A stretch of DNA of 64,000 nt from Branchiostoma lanceolatum (lineage: Eukaryota > Chordata > Leptocardii > Amphioxiformes > Branchiostomatidae), in the NCBI RefSeq assembly GCF_035083965.1, contig NC_089725.1:25987925-26051924 (forward strand). Direction: 5' to 3'. The notes beneath the pieces were generated by a model, which searched no databases, was not told the DNA's origin, and saw only the letters and a list, made by a program, of their open reading frames with translations. The translations under genes and the position numbers were made by a program. Shown piece after piece: positions 47,777 to 58,719 of this stretch (the first letter of the stretch is position 1; every line of letters starts with the position of its first letter).

Positions 47777-47940
47777 TGTTAAACATTATACACCACAATA
47801 TTAACTTGTAGTTAATCTTAGCCTGCAACATGGATGCTAGTCATCAGCCAATAATTTCTCAAATAATAAGATCTGTTCCACCCAAATGAAAGATAGCATC
47901 CACATGAAAGCAGCTACATGTCCCATATCACACACTGTGT

Positions 47941-50759
47941 TCATGGAGCTGGGGCTTCAGCCTGGGCCTCTGAGGACCCTTCCGGCAGCCCTGGCTGGCT
48001 GAGCCCCACAAGCTTCTCGCTGACCTCCCATAACCTCCTGGCCACATCATCATCCCTGGCCCTGGAGTTGGGCTGCTTTGGTGCACAGTCACTGCAGCAG
48101 GGGGAAGGGGAATGGGAAGGTAAGGTAAGGTAGAACAATTGACAATATCGATATCATATATGAGGTGAAGATAAAGAGAGTCCCATAGCCTTTTTGGGGC
48201 CGCAGGAATAGTGGGTTGTTATCCACCGTGTCTAGGTATTTGAAGGTAGAACGCAGCAGGGGGAAGGGGAACAGGAAGGTAAGGTAAGGTGAAACAATTG
48301 ACAATATCAATATCATAGATGAGGTAAAGATAAAGGTAGTCCCATAGCCTTTTTGGGGTCATTGGGGCAGTGGGTTGTTATCCACCATGTCTAGGGCACG
48401 ATATTGGAATGTGGAACTCTCCTCCCCAACCAAGGTCAGGTACCTATTTTTACACCTGGGTGGAGTGACGAAATTCTTGTAAACTGCCTTTCCCAAGGAC
48501 ACAACCTCTGACCTCTTGATCTCGGGCCCGCTAGCATAGCCACTCGCCCATTCAAAGCCATGTAAATGATGTAACACCTGTAAATGTGTAATGTTTTATG
48601 ATATGATCATCAAAATCATTGAAGGTCCTTTATTTTTTTCAAGTACTTGGCCCTTCTAGAATAAAATGTTTGCTTTCATAGTTACTATCACTTGTGCATT
48701 AGGTTAAAGGACAGGCTGCCACACTACCTGAAGTACTGGCCTGTCCTGTCCTCCAGACCTTCTGTCACGGCACAGTGGATGGTGGTCTGGGCACCCTGCA
48801 CTACCGTCTTCCCAAACCACTTGGCAAAGGTGTTAATGATCCCACTTTTCCAGCCCATGCTGGTGCCCAGGTGTTGGTACAGGTCTGTCTTGATCACTCC
48901 TGGGTGCAGTGAGTATGTCGTCACACCTGTCCCTGTATAGAGAAAAGAACATAGCAGTCTTTTGGTATCTCAGTCCATTACATTTTCTTCATAATGTCAT
49001 TATGATGTATATACAGTATTCAAGACAGTTGTGAAGAGAAACATACTTATGCTTAGTTAGGTGATTGACATAGTCTCTAACCACACTAACTATAAAAGTA
49101 TGAGCTTCAAAGTTTTTCTGATTCTGCATTCTGAACTATTGAGTTCAAAGAACATTTTTAAACAACAATAAAAAACAAACAAATTTCTCAATACCATTTT
49201 CACAGTGGAATGTTGATACATGTTCATTTTCAACTAAAAGCTATCCAAACTTAATCTTCAAGCAGATGTTGGGGTGAGTCTAAATTGCTACATTCTCCAG
49301 CTGTCCTTTTCTGTGTCATTCAGCCTTCCCCTTACATCTGCTTGGATGTTCGTCCAAACTACCTACCCTCCAGCTTCCTGGCCAGCTCTCTGGTGAAGAA
49401 GACATTTGCTATCTTGCTGTCCCCATAGGAATTGGCTGGATCATACTGCCTCTTCTCCCACTGTAGGTCGTCGAAGTTGAGTCTGCCTGAGTTGTGAGCG
49501 TAAGAAGAGACGTTGACGACCCGGCTGGGAGCAGACTTCTTCAGCAGGTCCAGGAGGAGGTTGGTGAGGAGGAAATGGCCCAGGTGGTTCACTCCAAACT
49601 GCAGCTCAAATCCATCATCGGTCTGCATCTTTGGAGGCGCCATTACTCCTAAAATCAAAGTGCAAACAGCCGTTAGAACATCCCAGCAAAAAGTACTTAT
49701 ACATGAGTGACATTTTTTCTGCATTAACATTGGTGATCAGATGTAAATATTAATGCACATAATCCATCCATCCATTCATCCATTCATCCATTCATCCATC
49801 ATTTTGAAATGGACACAAGTGACGTTAAGATAGGTCTGGATTAATACAATGCTGATACCTTTAACCATAAGTTGAAGTGTTGAATTACAGTTGGACTCAC
49901 CTGCATTGTTAATCAGAATGTTCAGCTGTTCTTCTGTCTCATTGATTTTCTGAGCGAAGCTGCGGACAGAGGCCAGGGAAGCCAGGTTCAGCTGATGCAC
50001 GATGATGTTCTCATTCTTAGTCTCCTCTTTGATGTTGTCAGCAGCTTTCTGAGCTCTCGTCAGATCTCGGCAGGCCAGGATGATTTTTGCACCTGTCAGC
50101 CAGTCGTTAAAAGGAAATATCTCGTTCAGACTGAGGATTAATTTATGATGTGTGGAAACAGCTTTCCATGTGACGTCAACTCTCATAATTCTGCCACATT
50201 TAAAAAAAATGTGAACCTAAGGAGCTCTACAGCATCAGTAATCCCTAGGGTATGCACACTTCCATCCTGATTGAATCGCACTATAGTGGCAGGCACCTCT
50301 GGCCCTGTGGGTAGGGGCCATAAAACCCCTGGACAGCAGAGTTTGCATTTACACAGACTATCAGTATCACAATTTAGATATCCAGTTATTCAATTTCAAG
50401 ACATTCTTGATTAGGCCTTGATAAACCAAGGACATTATATATAATGTCCTTGTGATAACACAATGTTTTTTAGGATACCTAGCATACTTTATGAGAGTTG
50501 AGTATTACTTCCTGACCTAGGCTACCCCCCAAAAAATTGGATTTTAGTAAATGTTCTATTTGGCTTATGTAAAGGAACTATTTTTCACATCCTGCATAAA
50601 CCAATGTTACCTGCTGTTGTTTCATGGTTCTATGGCCTTATATCACCCACCTCTTCCTGCCAAGTCCTTGGCTGTCTCAAAGCCGATGCCCTGGTTGGCC
50701 CCAGTTACTATGACAGTCTTCCCGTCAAGACGGGCCTTACTCCGGCACATAGAAGGCAT
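47941..50759 (-). CDS. RDH-like short-chain dehydrogenase, copy C
   Basis: CDS exons: 50651-50759, 49901-50092, 49367-49648, 48728-48932, 47941-48091. They sum to 939 nt, or 312 aa. TGANQGIG is at residues 19-26, NNAG at 98-101, and the catalytic set Ser149 (VNVSSYAH), Tyr175 and Lys179 (SYGDSK) is intact. The substrate-side segment reads [17 protein letters not shown] and the end [20 protein letters not shown] matches the RDH11-14 pattern YFSDC...A.RLWxVS. It is the likely ancestral-type active copy. It is nearly identical to copy B over exons 1, 2 and 4, and less similar in exons 3 and 5. NADP(H) oxidoreductase activity is expected; the substrate is unknown. A 159-bp tandem duplication begins right at the exon 5 acceptor, and a CRE palindrome lies at 50171-50178 in intron 1. 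Confidence 0.94.
48094..48396. repeat. 159-bp tandem duplication abutting the RDH copy C exon 5 acceptor
   Basis: GCAGCAGGGGGAAGGGGAA starts at 48094 and again at 48253, and ATCCACC(G/A)TGTCTAGG ends both units, with a constant offset of 159 bp. The units contain the dispersed block GTGGGTTGTTATCCAC also seen at about 28680. Confidence 0.9.
49763..49800. repeat. (ATCC/ATTC)n microsatellite
   Basis: Short run of CATCCATTCATCCATTCATC in intron 2 of RDH copy C. Confidence 0.9.
50171..50178. promoter_or_regulatory. Perfect CRE palindrome in intron 1 of RDH copy C
   Basis: TGACGTCA, about 80 bp upstream of exon 2 in the direction of transcription. Confidence 0.4.
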
Positions 50760-52540
50760 GGTAGATATTCCCACTGCCGTAACTTATTGTCAGGTGTGTC
50801 CTATATTATAGTATATAAGCTGAAAATATGAGATGCAACGTTTTAAAAATGCCCTGTCGGATATGATATGAATAGATAGATATGGATTAGTTACCACACA
50901 TGTGGCACTCTACTTTTAACTGCTAGACAGACCTAGAGTCACAGAAAAAAATTGCAAGTCATGCAGACTTTGCAGTATACTAGTAACGAGGTTTTTTTTA
51001 AACTGTAACGTTACTTCGCAGTATAAGAACAATAACGGTCCGTGCGTTGCCCCTACAAAAATTACGATTCTACAGGGAACCAGCTGGAGTATTCCTCAAT
51101 CTCAAGGAAAGCAAACATGGTGATAGAAGTCTCAAACATTTCACATTCCGTGTAAAATCTGTAAAACATACCCACTGGCATACAAGTTCTCCACAAGAAC
51201 TCAGCTTCTGTGCGGAAGTGAACGCTAGACGTTTCAACTTTGACCTGAGGGGTGCACGAACAGCTGATTGGCTACCATCAAAGTGCCACGCCCATTTGTC
51301 TAAAGTGTCTTAGGTAACGCTCATTTCTAGGCATTTCTTTGGGACAAAAAATCAAGATAAGATTTGCGAAAAATACTGTGTACGATTTAGAGTATAATTC
51401 CTATATCACACGAGGCCCTAGCATGAAATGCAGCCGTATTTCAAGCTGGTCCGGCTGGACTCTAGGCAACACACTATCTGCTTTATGATCAACTGAGACA
51501 ACTATAAGTACAGAGACAATCAAGGAGCTTTGAAATGGAAAAAAAACGCGCTTCCACCACATGTACTCACGTATGTCAATGATGACCTTTTAGTATCCGA
51601 ATGATTCTTAAAAGACTGAGATATTAACGTTATATTCAAAACGTTTGACAGGCATGAAAATGGCACGTGAACAGCACATGATGAATTGTGGCCTTTGGCC
51701 CCCAAGGTTCACAAAAGTTTATAAACCAGCGGGTCGTTGACATTCGAGTAACACAGATACGGGACTTTCGTCGCATAAGTCACTCCAAGACCAACGAAGC
51801 TTGATGGTGAACGCAGGTGTCTGGGTGGACTGCAGGGCGTTAGCTTGGTTGCTGATTTGATTTTTGTGATTTCCAGCGGCCTGAAAAGGGTCTGATCTAT
51901 ATATTGCGGATCGGGACCTGAGAGATTATTTTACAATAATACTACAGTAAGGAACATGGCTGTGTTGCATAGCGAGAGGAGTTAACTAGACTGGGATCGG
52001 GAGACGGAGAGAAAACAGGGCAGACAAGACGTCTGGTGGAACGACATACCCCATTCAGCGAAAGTACATAGTCTCATATTGAAGTACCTGCAACTTAAGT
52101 GTAACGATGCAAGCGGCCGCTAGGCGTCTTTAATCCTACCCCAGTTAACGCAAATTAAGTTAGGTTTGGTGTCCGCAAGATAATGTCGGCTGTGATTATC
52201 GGGTTAACCACATCTTCTAATTTCGAATAACTGATCACTATAATTATCGGATCTATCATGTGCATGTTCGAATGGCTACGTTGCAAATGCCTGGATGTCT
52301 CGACTGTTTATTCAATAGAAAAATACAGTATTGGATCTATATGTCCTTGGACTGCAGGGCAAAAGGTCCATACGAAAGCTGGGACACGCTGACATCGGGA
52401 GAAATTGTGTCAATATGTGAGTCTGTCCAAGCGTGTGTGACGGGACGGGGTTGCTGGGAGAAACAGCACATACTAGAAAGGCCGTCATTTGCCCCTGAGC
52501 AAATACAGCATGTTTCGCCAATACCCCTCCCCATGCAAAA

Positions 52541-52622
52541 ATGGGCTGTCCCAAAATAATACCTGGGCAAATTGAAATATAATGAAAGAATTACAAAAAC
52601 AAAAAAATTGGGACAGCCCATT
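52541..52622. mobile_element. Tiny palindromic element
   Basis: ATGGGCTGTCCCAA on the left and TTGGGACAGCCCAT on the right are exact complements enclosing about 54 bp. Confidence 0.6.
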
Positions 52623-52979
52623 TTGTCAGTTTGCCAGGCTTACCTTTATTTTAACAGGTCCTCATAAGCATAATTTATGGCCAGGTGTATTTACCTTTCT
52701 TAAAGGTACCTACATCTCAAATATAACATCAGAACCATGTACAAGGTACATATAACTTTCTGCAATACCATTGGTAGAGCTACCACCTCACATCTACTTG
52801 GATTTGGGCAGAAGACGAAGAAAAAGAACACAGACAAGCAAACTGGGCTCCGATGACGTCCCATGAGGAGCTCTCCTGGGGAAAGTAGGTCATCCGCCCG
52901 CAGGCCTGTTAGTGCACAAAATAACCAAATATTCCATCAAAAAAATGCAAAATAAATCATTTTGAAGTAGTGTATGCCA

Positions 52980-53313
52980 ACAAAAATAATGGGGTCCTTT
53001 GAGTAAATATCCAATGCACAACTAAACCAAATTTCAGGTCCTTAGGTTTCAACACCGCGGCACTGGAGGCCATAATGTGCGACTTTTGTCGGAAAATGAC
53101 CAAAAAACCTCGATAAAATCATTTTAAAAACGTATATAAAAAAAAGCGTCTAGGGGTATACACTTACTCTACCTGCATACCAAATTTCAGCCAATTTGGT
53201 CGACGGACGACCGAGATGAATCGATTTGAAGATTTGACAGGAGAAGGAGAAGAAGGAGAAGAAGGAGAAGAAACCTGACAAAAACAATATGTTTCGTTGG
53301 CGAAACATAATCT
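52980..53313. repeat. Dispersed repeat ending in (GGAGAA)n
   Basis: CCAAATTTCAGGTCCTTAGG, CCAAATTTCAGCCAATTTGG, GGACGACCGAGATGAATC and a GGAGAAGAA run at 53236-53273 precede ATGTTTCGTTGGCGAAACAT, itself a short palindrome. It looks like a transposon 3' end; the family is unknown. Confidence 0.4.
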
Positions 53314-53689
53314 ATAACGTTATCTCATGATCACGAGGTAACCGGGAGAGCCGCTCCCAAACCGGTCTACTGCTACAGTCAGCTAAAATGTCAGCGGCAG
53401 GCATTCAGAACAGAACAGTTAATATTGATACGGTCAATACACTTGTGTTTATGCATGAATACTGCTCAGGACTCCAAAGGAACGACGCTTTTAGCTGATT
53501 TCTGAACGTAAACACCGACCTATGGTTTGCATAGATACAGCTTAGTTCCAATTATCAAAATAATTCTTAGAAATGTGACGGAGGAAAAATAATATTATCA
53601 GAATCCTTATGATTGACTGGCGACTGACATTGCATTTTGTTTGTTCAATTAAACAGGGCACTTGAGTGGAGGGAGGAGTTTCTCTCGCC

Positions 53690-54120
53690 GTTTGTATGAC
53701 AGGGAATAGTCTCTACCAGACCTCCCCGTAGAACTGAAAAATAAATTGTAGAAATCGGCCAGAATATATAGGGATACTTAACTTTATATTGGAACCGAGG
53801 CATGCATTGAGAACAATTTATTTGACCGTTAAACATGTAACTCTATGGCCAGCTAAATCCAGTGGCAAAAATTATCCAACCTCTTTGGCCAACACACAGA
53901 CTGATACAGACCTGGCAACACAACAAGGTGCTGTAGGACATTGACACGGTACACCCAGGTCTTGTGACGTCACGGCAGTGTTTTACTGGCGTGCATGGTT
54001 ACCCTTGGGTGAAAGCTATTGACGGATTGTGTATTCATTCTAGTAGTCATCAGAAAGAAGTAGAAAACTTTGCTTGCAGTGGTAGGTATATGTGTCGTTT
54101 AGCACACACAAATACAGAGG
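53690..54120 (+). repeat. Dispersed repeat, family unknown, copy 2
   Basis: Colinear with the reverse complement of 45490-46060. It carries a perfect CRE (53965-53972) where copy 1 has only TGACGTAA. Confidence 0.7.
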
Positions 54121-54778
54121 ACAGAGCAAAATACAAACAAAACTTCTAAAACTACCGGTAGTATCTTTCTGAATCACCTGCATGGGCGTTACCAGTATTG
54201 TACGTGTGTGGGGAAAGGGAAGGGCATATTTATTAACTGTTTACTTCATCAACTTCCTTTTTCTGCATTTAACTGGCTAGAATAGATTCAAAGCATCTTG
54301 ATTGAAGTTCTCCTTTATATGTGTCTATCTTTCTATATGTGCAACCAAAAGGTGGTTGTTATTTTTTCCTTCAATGTACATTTGCCTTGATAAGGACGTG
54401 TTGAAAAGTTTGAAACTAGACAAAAACAGTGGTATCTTCCATTGTAAAAATAAGTAGGTAAATTTGAATTTTCTTTGTGTTGGAAGGACGCTTAATGCTG
54501 CATTGAAAAAGTTGTAGATGTTAGAATAGGACAACTGTTCAGTCGGAAAATATGCGGATTGTTCTTGTTGAGGACACGACGGCTTAGTTCGACGATTGCG
54601 TACTTAAAGAAATTGTTACCCAAACACTTGAAGTTTTTGCCCGCAGCTGAATGAACTCGAGAGGAAAACGTAGAACTCAAGATCGGGAGCTCATTAACAT
54701 GTATGTAAGTGACCGGCAGGTAGAGCTGTCGGTTTCCATAGCAACCTTCAGAAATAGCGACCCAGTTATGACGTCACC

Positions 54779-54786
54779 AGCACGCT
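54779..54786. promoter_or_regulatory. Perfect CRE palindrome
   Basis: TGACGTCA, 61 bp upstream of the ATG-containing candidate exon at 54847, so it could be a promoter element. Confidence 0.4.
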
Positions 54787-54846
54787 TGTGGGGCTGTCAC
54801 TGGCCTGTGTATCGTATCTACCGATGTGATATAACTAACAAACAAG

Positions 54847-56057
54847 ATGGCGACTCGTCCTTTGCCCGCAGTGACAGGTGAGCTGGATACGGTAAACGTA
54901 AATAGAGGGTGTGGCCGTGACGAAATCAAACAGTGCGACGGCTCGGTTCAGTCCGCCATTCTTTACGCAATCCTGGGGATCGACATCTGCATATGAGTTA
55001 CCGACGTCAAATTCCGACCTACCAGACGGCTGCTTCTTTATATATAGTCGGCAACTTCAGGTCCGAGGATGTATACTTGTTCCAGTGAACACCTTGCCAA
55101 GCACTACGTCGCAGGCAAACCGCCAGGCCTGACTGCGTGGTAACTTGTTCTACTTAAGCGACCATTGCAGAGTGGTTGGGGTCGGGTTTCAAGAGTGTCG
55201 GACAAAGGACCCATCGCCGACTAGGACGACACACACAGTGATAAAGGTATAGACCAACATTCAACATTCATAATGCTATAAGCCACTGCTGATAAAGCTA
55301 AGGCTGTTCCAGAAAATAAACAATGTAAGACAAGACCGAAATTTGACAATAATCCCTTACCTGTATCTTTATTTCTTTAAATTCTCCCCAAGCATTTCTG
55401 TTCTTTGAAATGGGCACATACCATCCTCACATTCTTGCCCATTTTTTGTTTGTTTTTTCTGTGACAGTCGGAACTGCGCACCTCTGTGACACATCTGTAT
55501 GATACTAAAACGTTTCGTCAGGTTTCTAAAGATTCTAAGCATCCAAACGTAAGGCTCCGTCGTTAATCAACATCGTCACCGCACCACAGTGTCGGTGTAT
55601 ATCAACATGGCACCTTAAACGATTAAACTTTTGTTGACAACTGATAGAAATGATAAAAACTTGAGAAAAATGCATTGATATATGTCACACATTATTCTGA
55701 TTCCACACAAAAATCCCGTCCACTCCGTCCTTAATGATTTCTAGTAGGCATTGTCAGTTTTACTCATACATGTAACGTTAATGCTAGCTCGCTTATCACG
55801 TGTGAATCCTTCGTTCAAATTTTTAGATCATCTAATCTGACAGATTAAACATTGATTTATCATAAACAATTCTTGGACTATCTGTAGGTAACTGTCACTA
55901 TGAAACATTGCTAAAAGGCTGCGTTATTTCCTCAACAGTGGAGATTCAAGGCTCTAGTAGTGACATGCCTTCTTACAAACCACGCCTCCTTTCTCCTAAA
56001 GATCGATCGCTGAACAAAATGGCTGAAAACGCTCGGTCGGTCACAAGCTGGCTGTAG
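54847..56057 (+). CDS. Candidate two-exon small ORF, or leader exons of the PTCHD-like gene
   Basis: A 31-nt exon 54847-54877 starts inside a YY1-type motif (AAGATGGCG, Kozak-like) and reads MATRPLPAVT before a strong donor (ACAG|GTGAGC, phase 1). A phase-matching acceptor, CTCAACAG at 55938, opens 38 more codons (VEIQGSSSDMPSYKPRLLSP then KDRSLNK...) to TAG at 56055-56057, giving about 49 aa. I recognise no family. Joined to the main PTCHD exon at the acceptor 58675/58676, any frame matching the PTCHD frame meets an immediate TGA, so at best these would be untranslated leader exons. The call rests on splice signals only. Confidence 0.25.
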
Positions 56058-56542
56058 GGTGCGGGACATATCAACACGTGTAGGAAAATACCCGTGAGGT
56101 TTTGTCTGTCATCCATTGGTTACGCTGCAGTGCTTATAATTACAATCAGTATACACATACAAATCGAGGCATATCTATTCATGTGCGTGCTATGTGTTTT
56201 TTGCCATGGTGAGCGACGGCATTGTCACACTACACGACCGGTCGGTCAGAGGGGTCCTACATCGGAGGTGGTCCCGAAAGAACCGGTATAAACGGCCTGG
56301 TCCAACTGGTTCTCTTAAGTCAGATACGTTGGACAGAGTTATCATTTTCTTGTGGTAGGTGGCTATTTTACCAAAGTAGATTCAAACTCCTCACGTAAAT
56401 ATGACAATATGTATGAACTGGGTCATCTGCAATGTTGAAATCCTCGCATGTCTCATTCTTGAACGCCATTTTACTGACCTCAACAGGAACAGGTGTAGAA
56501 CGGTACTAGACAGTCTACAGTACGTAAGTCGACCGACTTCTT

Positions 56543-56739
56543 TACTCTCCAAGCAGAGGATTGGGTCCGGCTGGTTTTTGACGTGTTTTAGGCGTTTTTG
56601 TTGGGCTTTCTACTTTGTCATGTTTTTTTCTATATAACCCATATAGACAAAAAAAAAACATGACGGAGTAGAAAGCCCGACAAAAACGCATAAATACACG
56701 TCAAAAACCAGCCGGACCCACTCCTCTGCTCGGAGAGTA
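56543..56739. mobile_element. MITE, TACTCTCC/CAGAGG family, with perfect 9-bp target duplication
   Basis: TACTCTCCAAGCAGAGGATTG on the left is mirrored by CTCCTCTGCTCGGAGAGTA on the right. The arms are complementary almost to the centre (GGTTTTTGACGTG, GGGCTTTCTACT). The exact 9-bp duplication CGACTTCTT lies at 56534-56542 and 56740-56748. Confidence 0.92.
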
Positions 56740-56749
56740 CGACTTCTTA

Positions 56750-58670
56750 TCACTCTTGAATTGTTTGGAGAGGTATAAAAGGATTACAAACTAGCAAAGC
56801 ACCTTTGTGTTAGGATAGTCCATCTCAAATCCTATGCGAACGGTGCCCTGGTACATTGATGTTTATACTTTCATCAAGGAATCCAGGTGTTGCATTGTCG
56901 GTGGTGGTTATGTAATTAATAAGGGGCCGGGGTTGGCGCAAATGACATATCGTCTTTGCCCGTTTGTCATCTTACAAATCTACTCCAACCATAATGTTTT
57001 CTGAAGAATGTTTACATGCTCTATTTCAGTCACCGAAGAAACAAAGGGCATGTAGACAACACCATGTGATCAGATGTTTGCAGTTCATTAATGTGTTACC
57101 TTTAATGTGATACAAACCTAGGAGAAAACAAGTCCTGCGCAATTTGTACAGTCCATACATCTTGGCCATCATTCAAATATATGGTTTAGAACACCTGGCA
57201 GCGTGTATGTGCAAGGGATATTGCGAGAAGTTTGGGGTTATATGGATAACCCATAGTTGCAATTTTTTTTTTAAAGATGAAAATGATTTTGATTGAAAGT
57301 AAAGGGTTCGTCGTCGCAGGCAAAAATAAGAATTCAAGACAGAGAGAGTGAGCAACAGGACACGGGCATATAAGTAAAAGGGCATTGTTAAGATTCGAGT
57401 TGGCTGTTTATTGGTATCCGCATTTCATGATTCACATTTAACAGTTTTTCCATCAAATTCACTGAAAGATCATATTCATACTCATATCTATACTGGTAGT
57501 GTTCCTGACTTTCTTTAAAGCTAAGATGATATCAATTCTATTCAATTCGTTTATCAGTTGCTTTCCATGTGCCCTTTATTCAGTTGTTCAAGTCAATATG
57601 AATGTAAGTGTTTCTCTAACTGGTTGCGTTAATGTGGATTGATGAAGTTGGGAAGAATGCTTTATGAAGCCTGGAGTCCAGCTTTATTAGCTTTAGTGTT
57701 AGTAAAGCTAATAAGGCTGGACTCCAGGCTATGCATTATGACCTTGTACGTCAAAAATGCGTCGGGATCTAGACAGATGGCAGTCATAATCGAAAAAATG
57801 TCGCTACGTTTCAGTGTTTTTAATTCATAGGTTTATTATCTCTCAGATTGTTAAATCAATTCTCTAATGCATTTTAGTTTATTCAATATGCTTCCTTTGC
57901 ATTACATAACAAAGGAACACATTAAAAACGCGAGTGATAAAATGAATTCCATGTGACACGCGGCAGATGTATCTGAGCCGACCGCTGACGTGGTGCTTTG
58001 TTTGAAGTGTCCGCTGTCACGGGGGTGCCCGGACTGCAAGCAGAGCCCGGACAGTATTTGTTATAGAGACAAACAGAAGTAGGGGAAAGGTGAACGGGAA
58101 GTGCTGTGTCATGGGAGTTATATAACTTTCTTATTCGTGCATGTAGATGTTTCTCTCGTCTCAAAATTGTATAACTGATAGACAGTCTCATGGTCTGACA
58201 CACCAGGCCAGCACCTTGATAAGTACTGGTAGGTTGGGCGATCACTTAGCTCAAGCAATGGCGTACCGCTCTCCGAGTTCTCAAACGCGAGGTGGGCTCA
58301 AGGTACAAGGTTACCAATCTCCTGAAACGATAACTGGGGATGGCTCATGTAATGGCTTATAGCGTAAGACTATAATCAACAATCAACACGAAGACGCCAG
58401 AAGGGCTTGTTATAGATCTCGTGGTCTTGTGGACCTGAAGCAGAATTGCAAACCAATAGACCAATCTATGTTACTGATCCATTTTTGAATAGATTGCATC
58501 ACCTTTCCTTTTTCTATATATAGATGATATACCATATGTTTAAACTGACGATGTGGTTCATGATTCCAAATGTTCTATAATGGATTACAATGAAGGCAAT
58601 GTCATCATAATGATAACAGCATAAGCAAATACTGATACCTGTTGTTCTAATTGTGTATGCTCCATCACAT
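56750..58670. other. Region upstream of the PTCHD-like coding exon
   Basis: AT-rich, with a perfect palindrome at 57668-57730. No coding exon was recognised. It may be a 5' UTR intron of the PTCHD-like gene. Confidence 0.4.
57668..57730. mobile_element. 63-bp near-perfect palindrome, AGCCTGG type
   Basis: AGCCTGGAGTCCAGC, then TTATTAGCTTTA, and inverted TAAAGCTAATAA, then GCTGGACTCCAGGCT. A minimal foldback with only a few bases of loop. Confidence 0.75.
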
Positions 58671-58719
58671 TTCAGACATCTGACGAACCCAAGTGTTTGG
58701 CAAGACGTCTTGCGGCGCC

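Larger units (their letters stand above)
45381..47940. other. Intergenic between RDH copies B and C
   Basis: Contains one copy of a dispersed repeat (45490-46060), a GGTACTGCAGCAG repeat (46190-46270), an inverted octamer pair (46617-46624 and 46641-46648) plus a single octamer (46502-46509), and a (CAAA)n microsatellite. No gene was recognised. Confidence 0.5.
50760..54846. other. Intergenic, upstream of RDH copy C
   Basis: Contains an inverted CCAAT box and CACGCCC (about 51263-51292) that could serve copy C, a small palindrome (52541-52622), a repeat ending in a (GGAGAA)n run (about 53236-53273), and dispersed repeat copy 2. No protein-coding exon was recognised. Confidence 0.5.

Noticed and set aside
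58693-58719. Upstream extension of the PTCHD-like ORF to 58693
   Set aside because: The codon there is GTG, not ATG, and an in-frame TGA lies at 58681. The first real ATG is at 58720.
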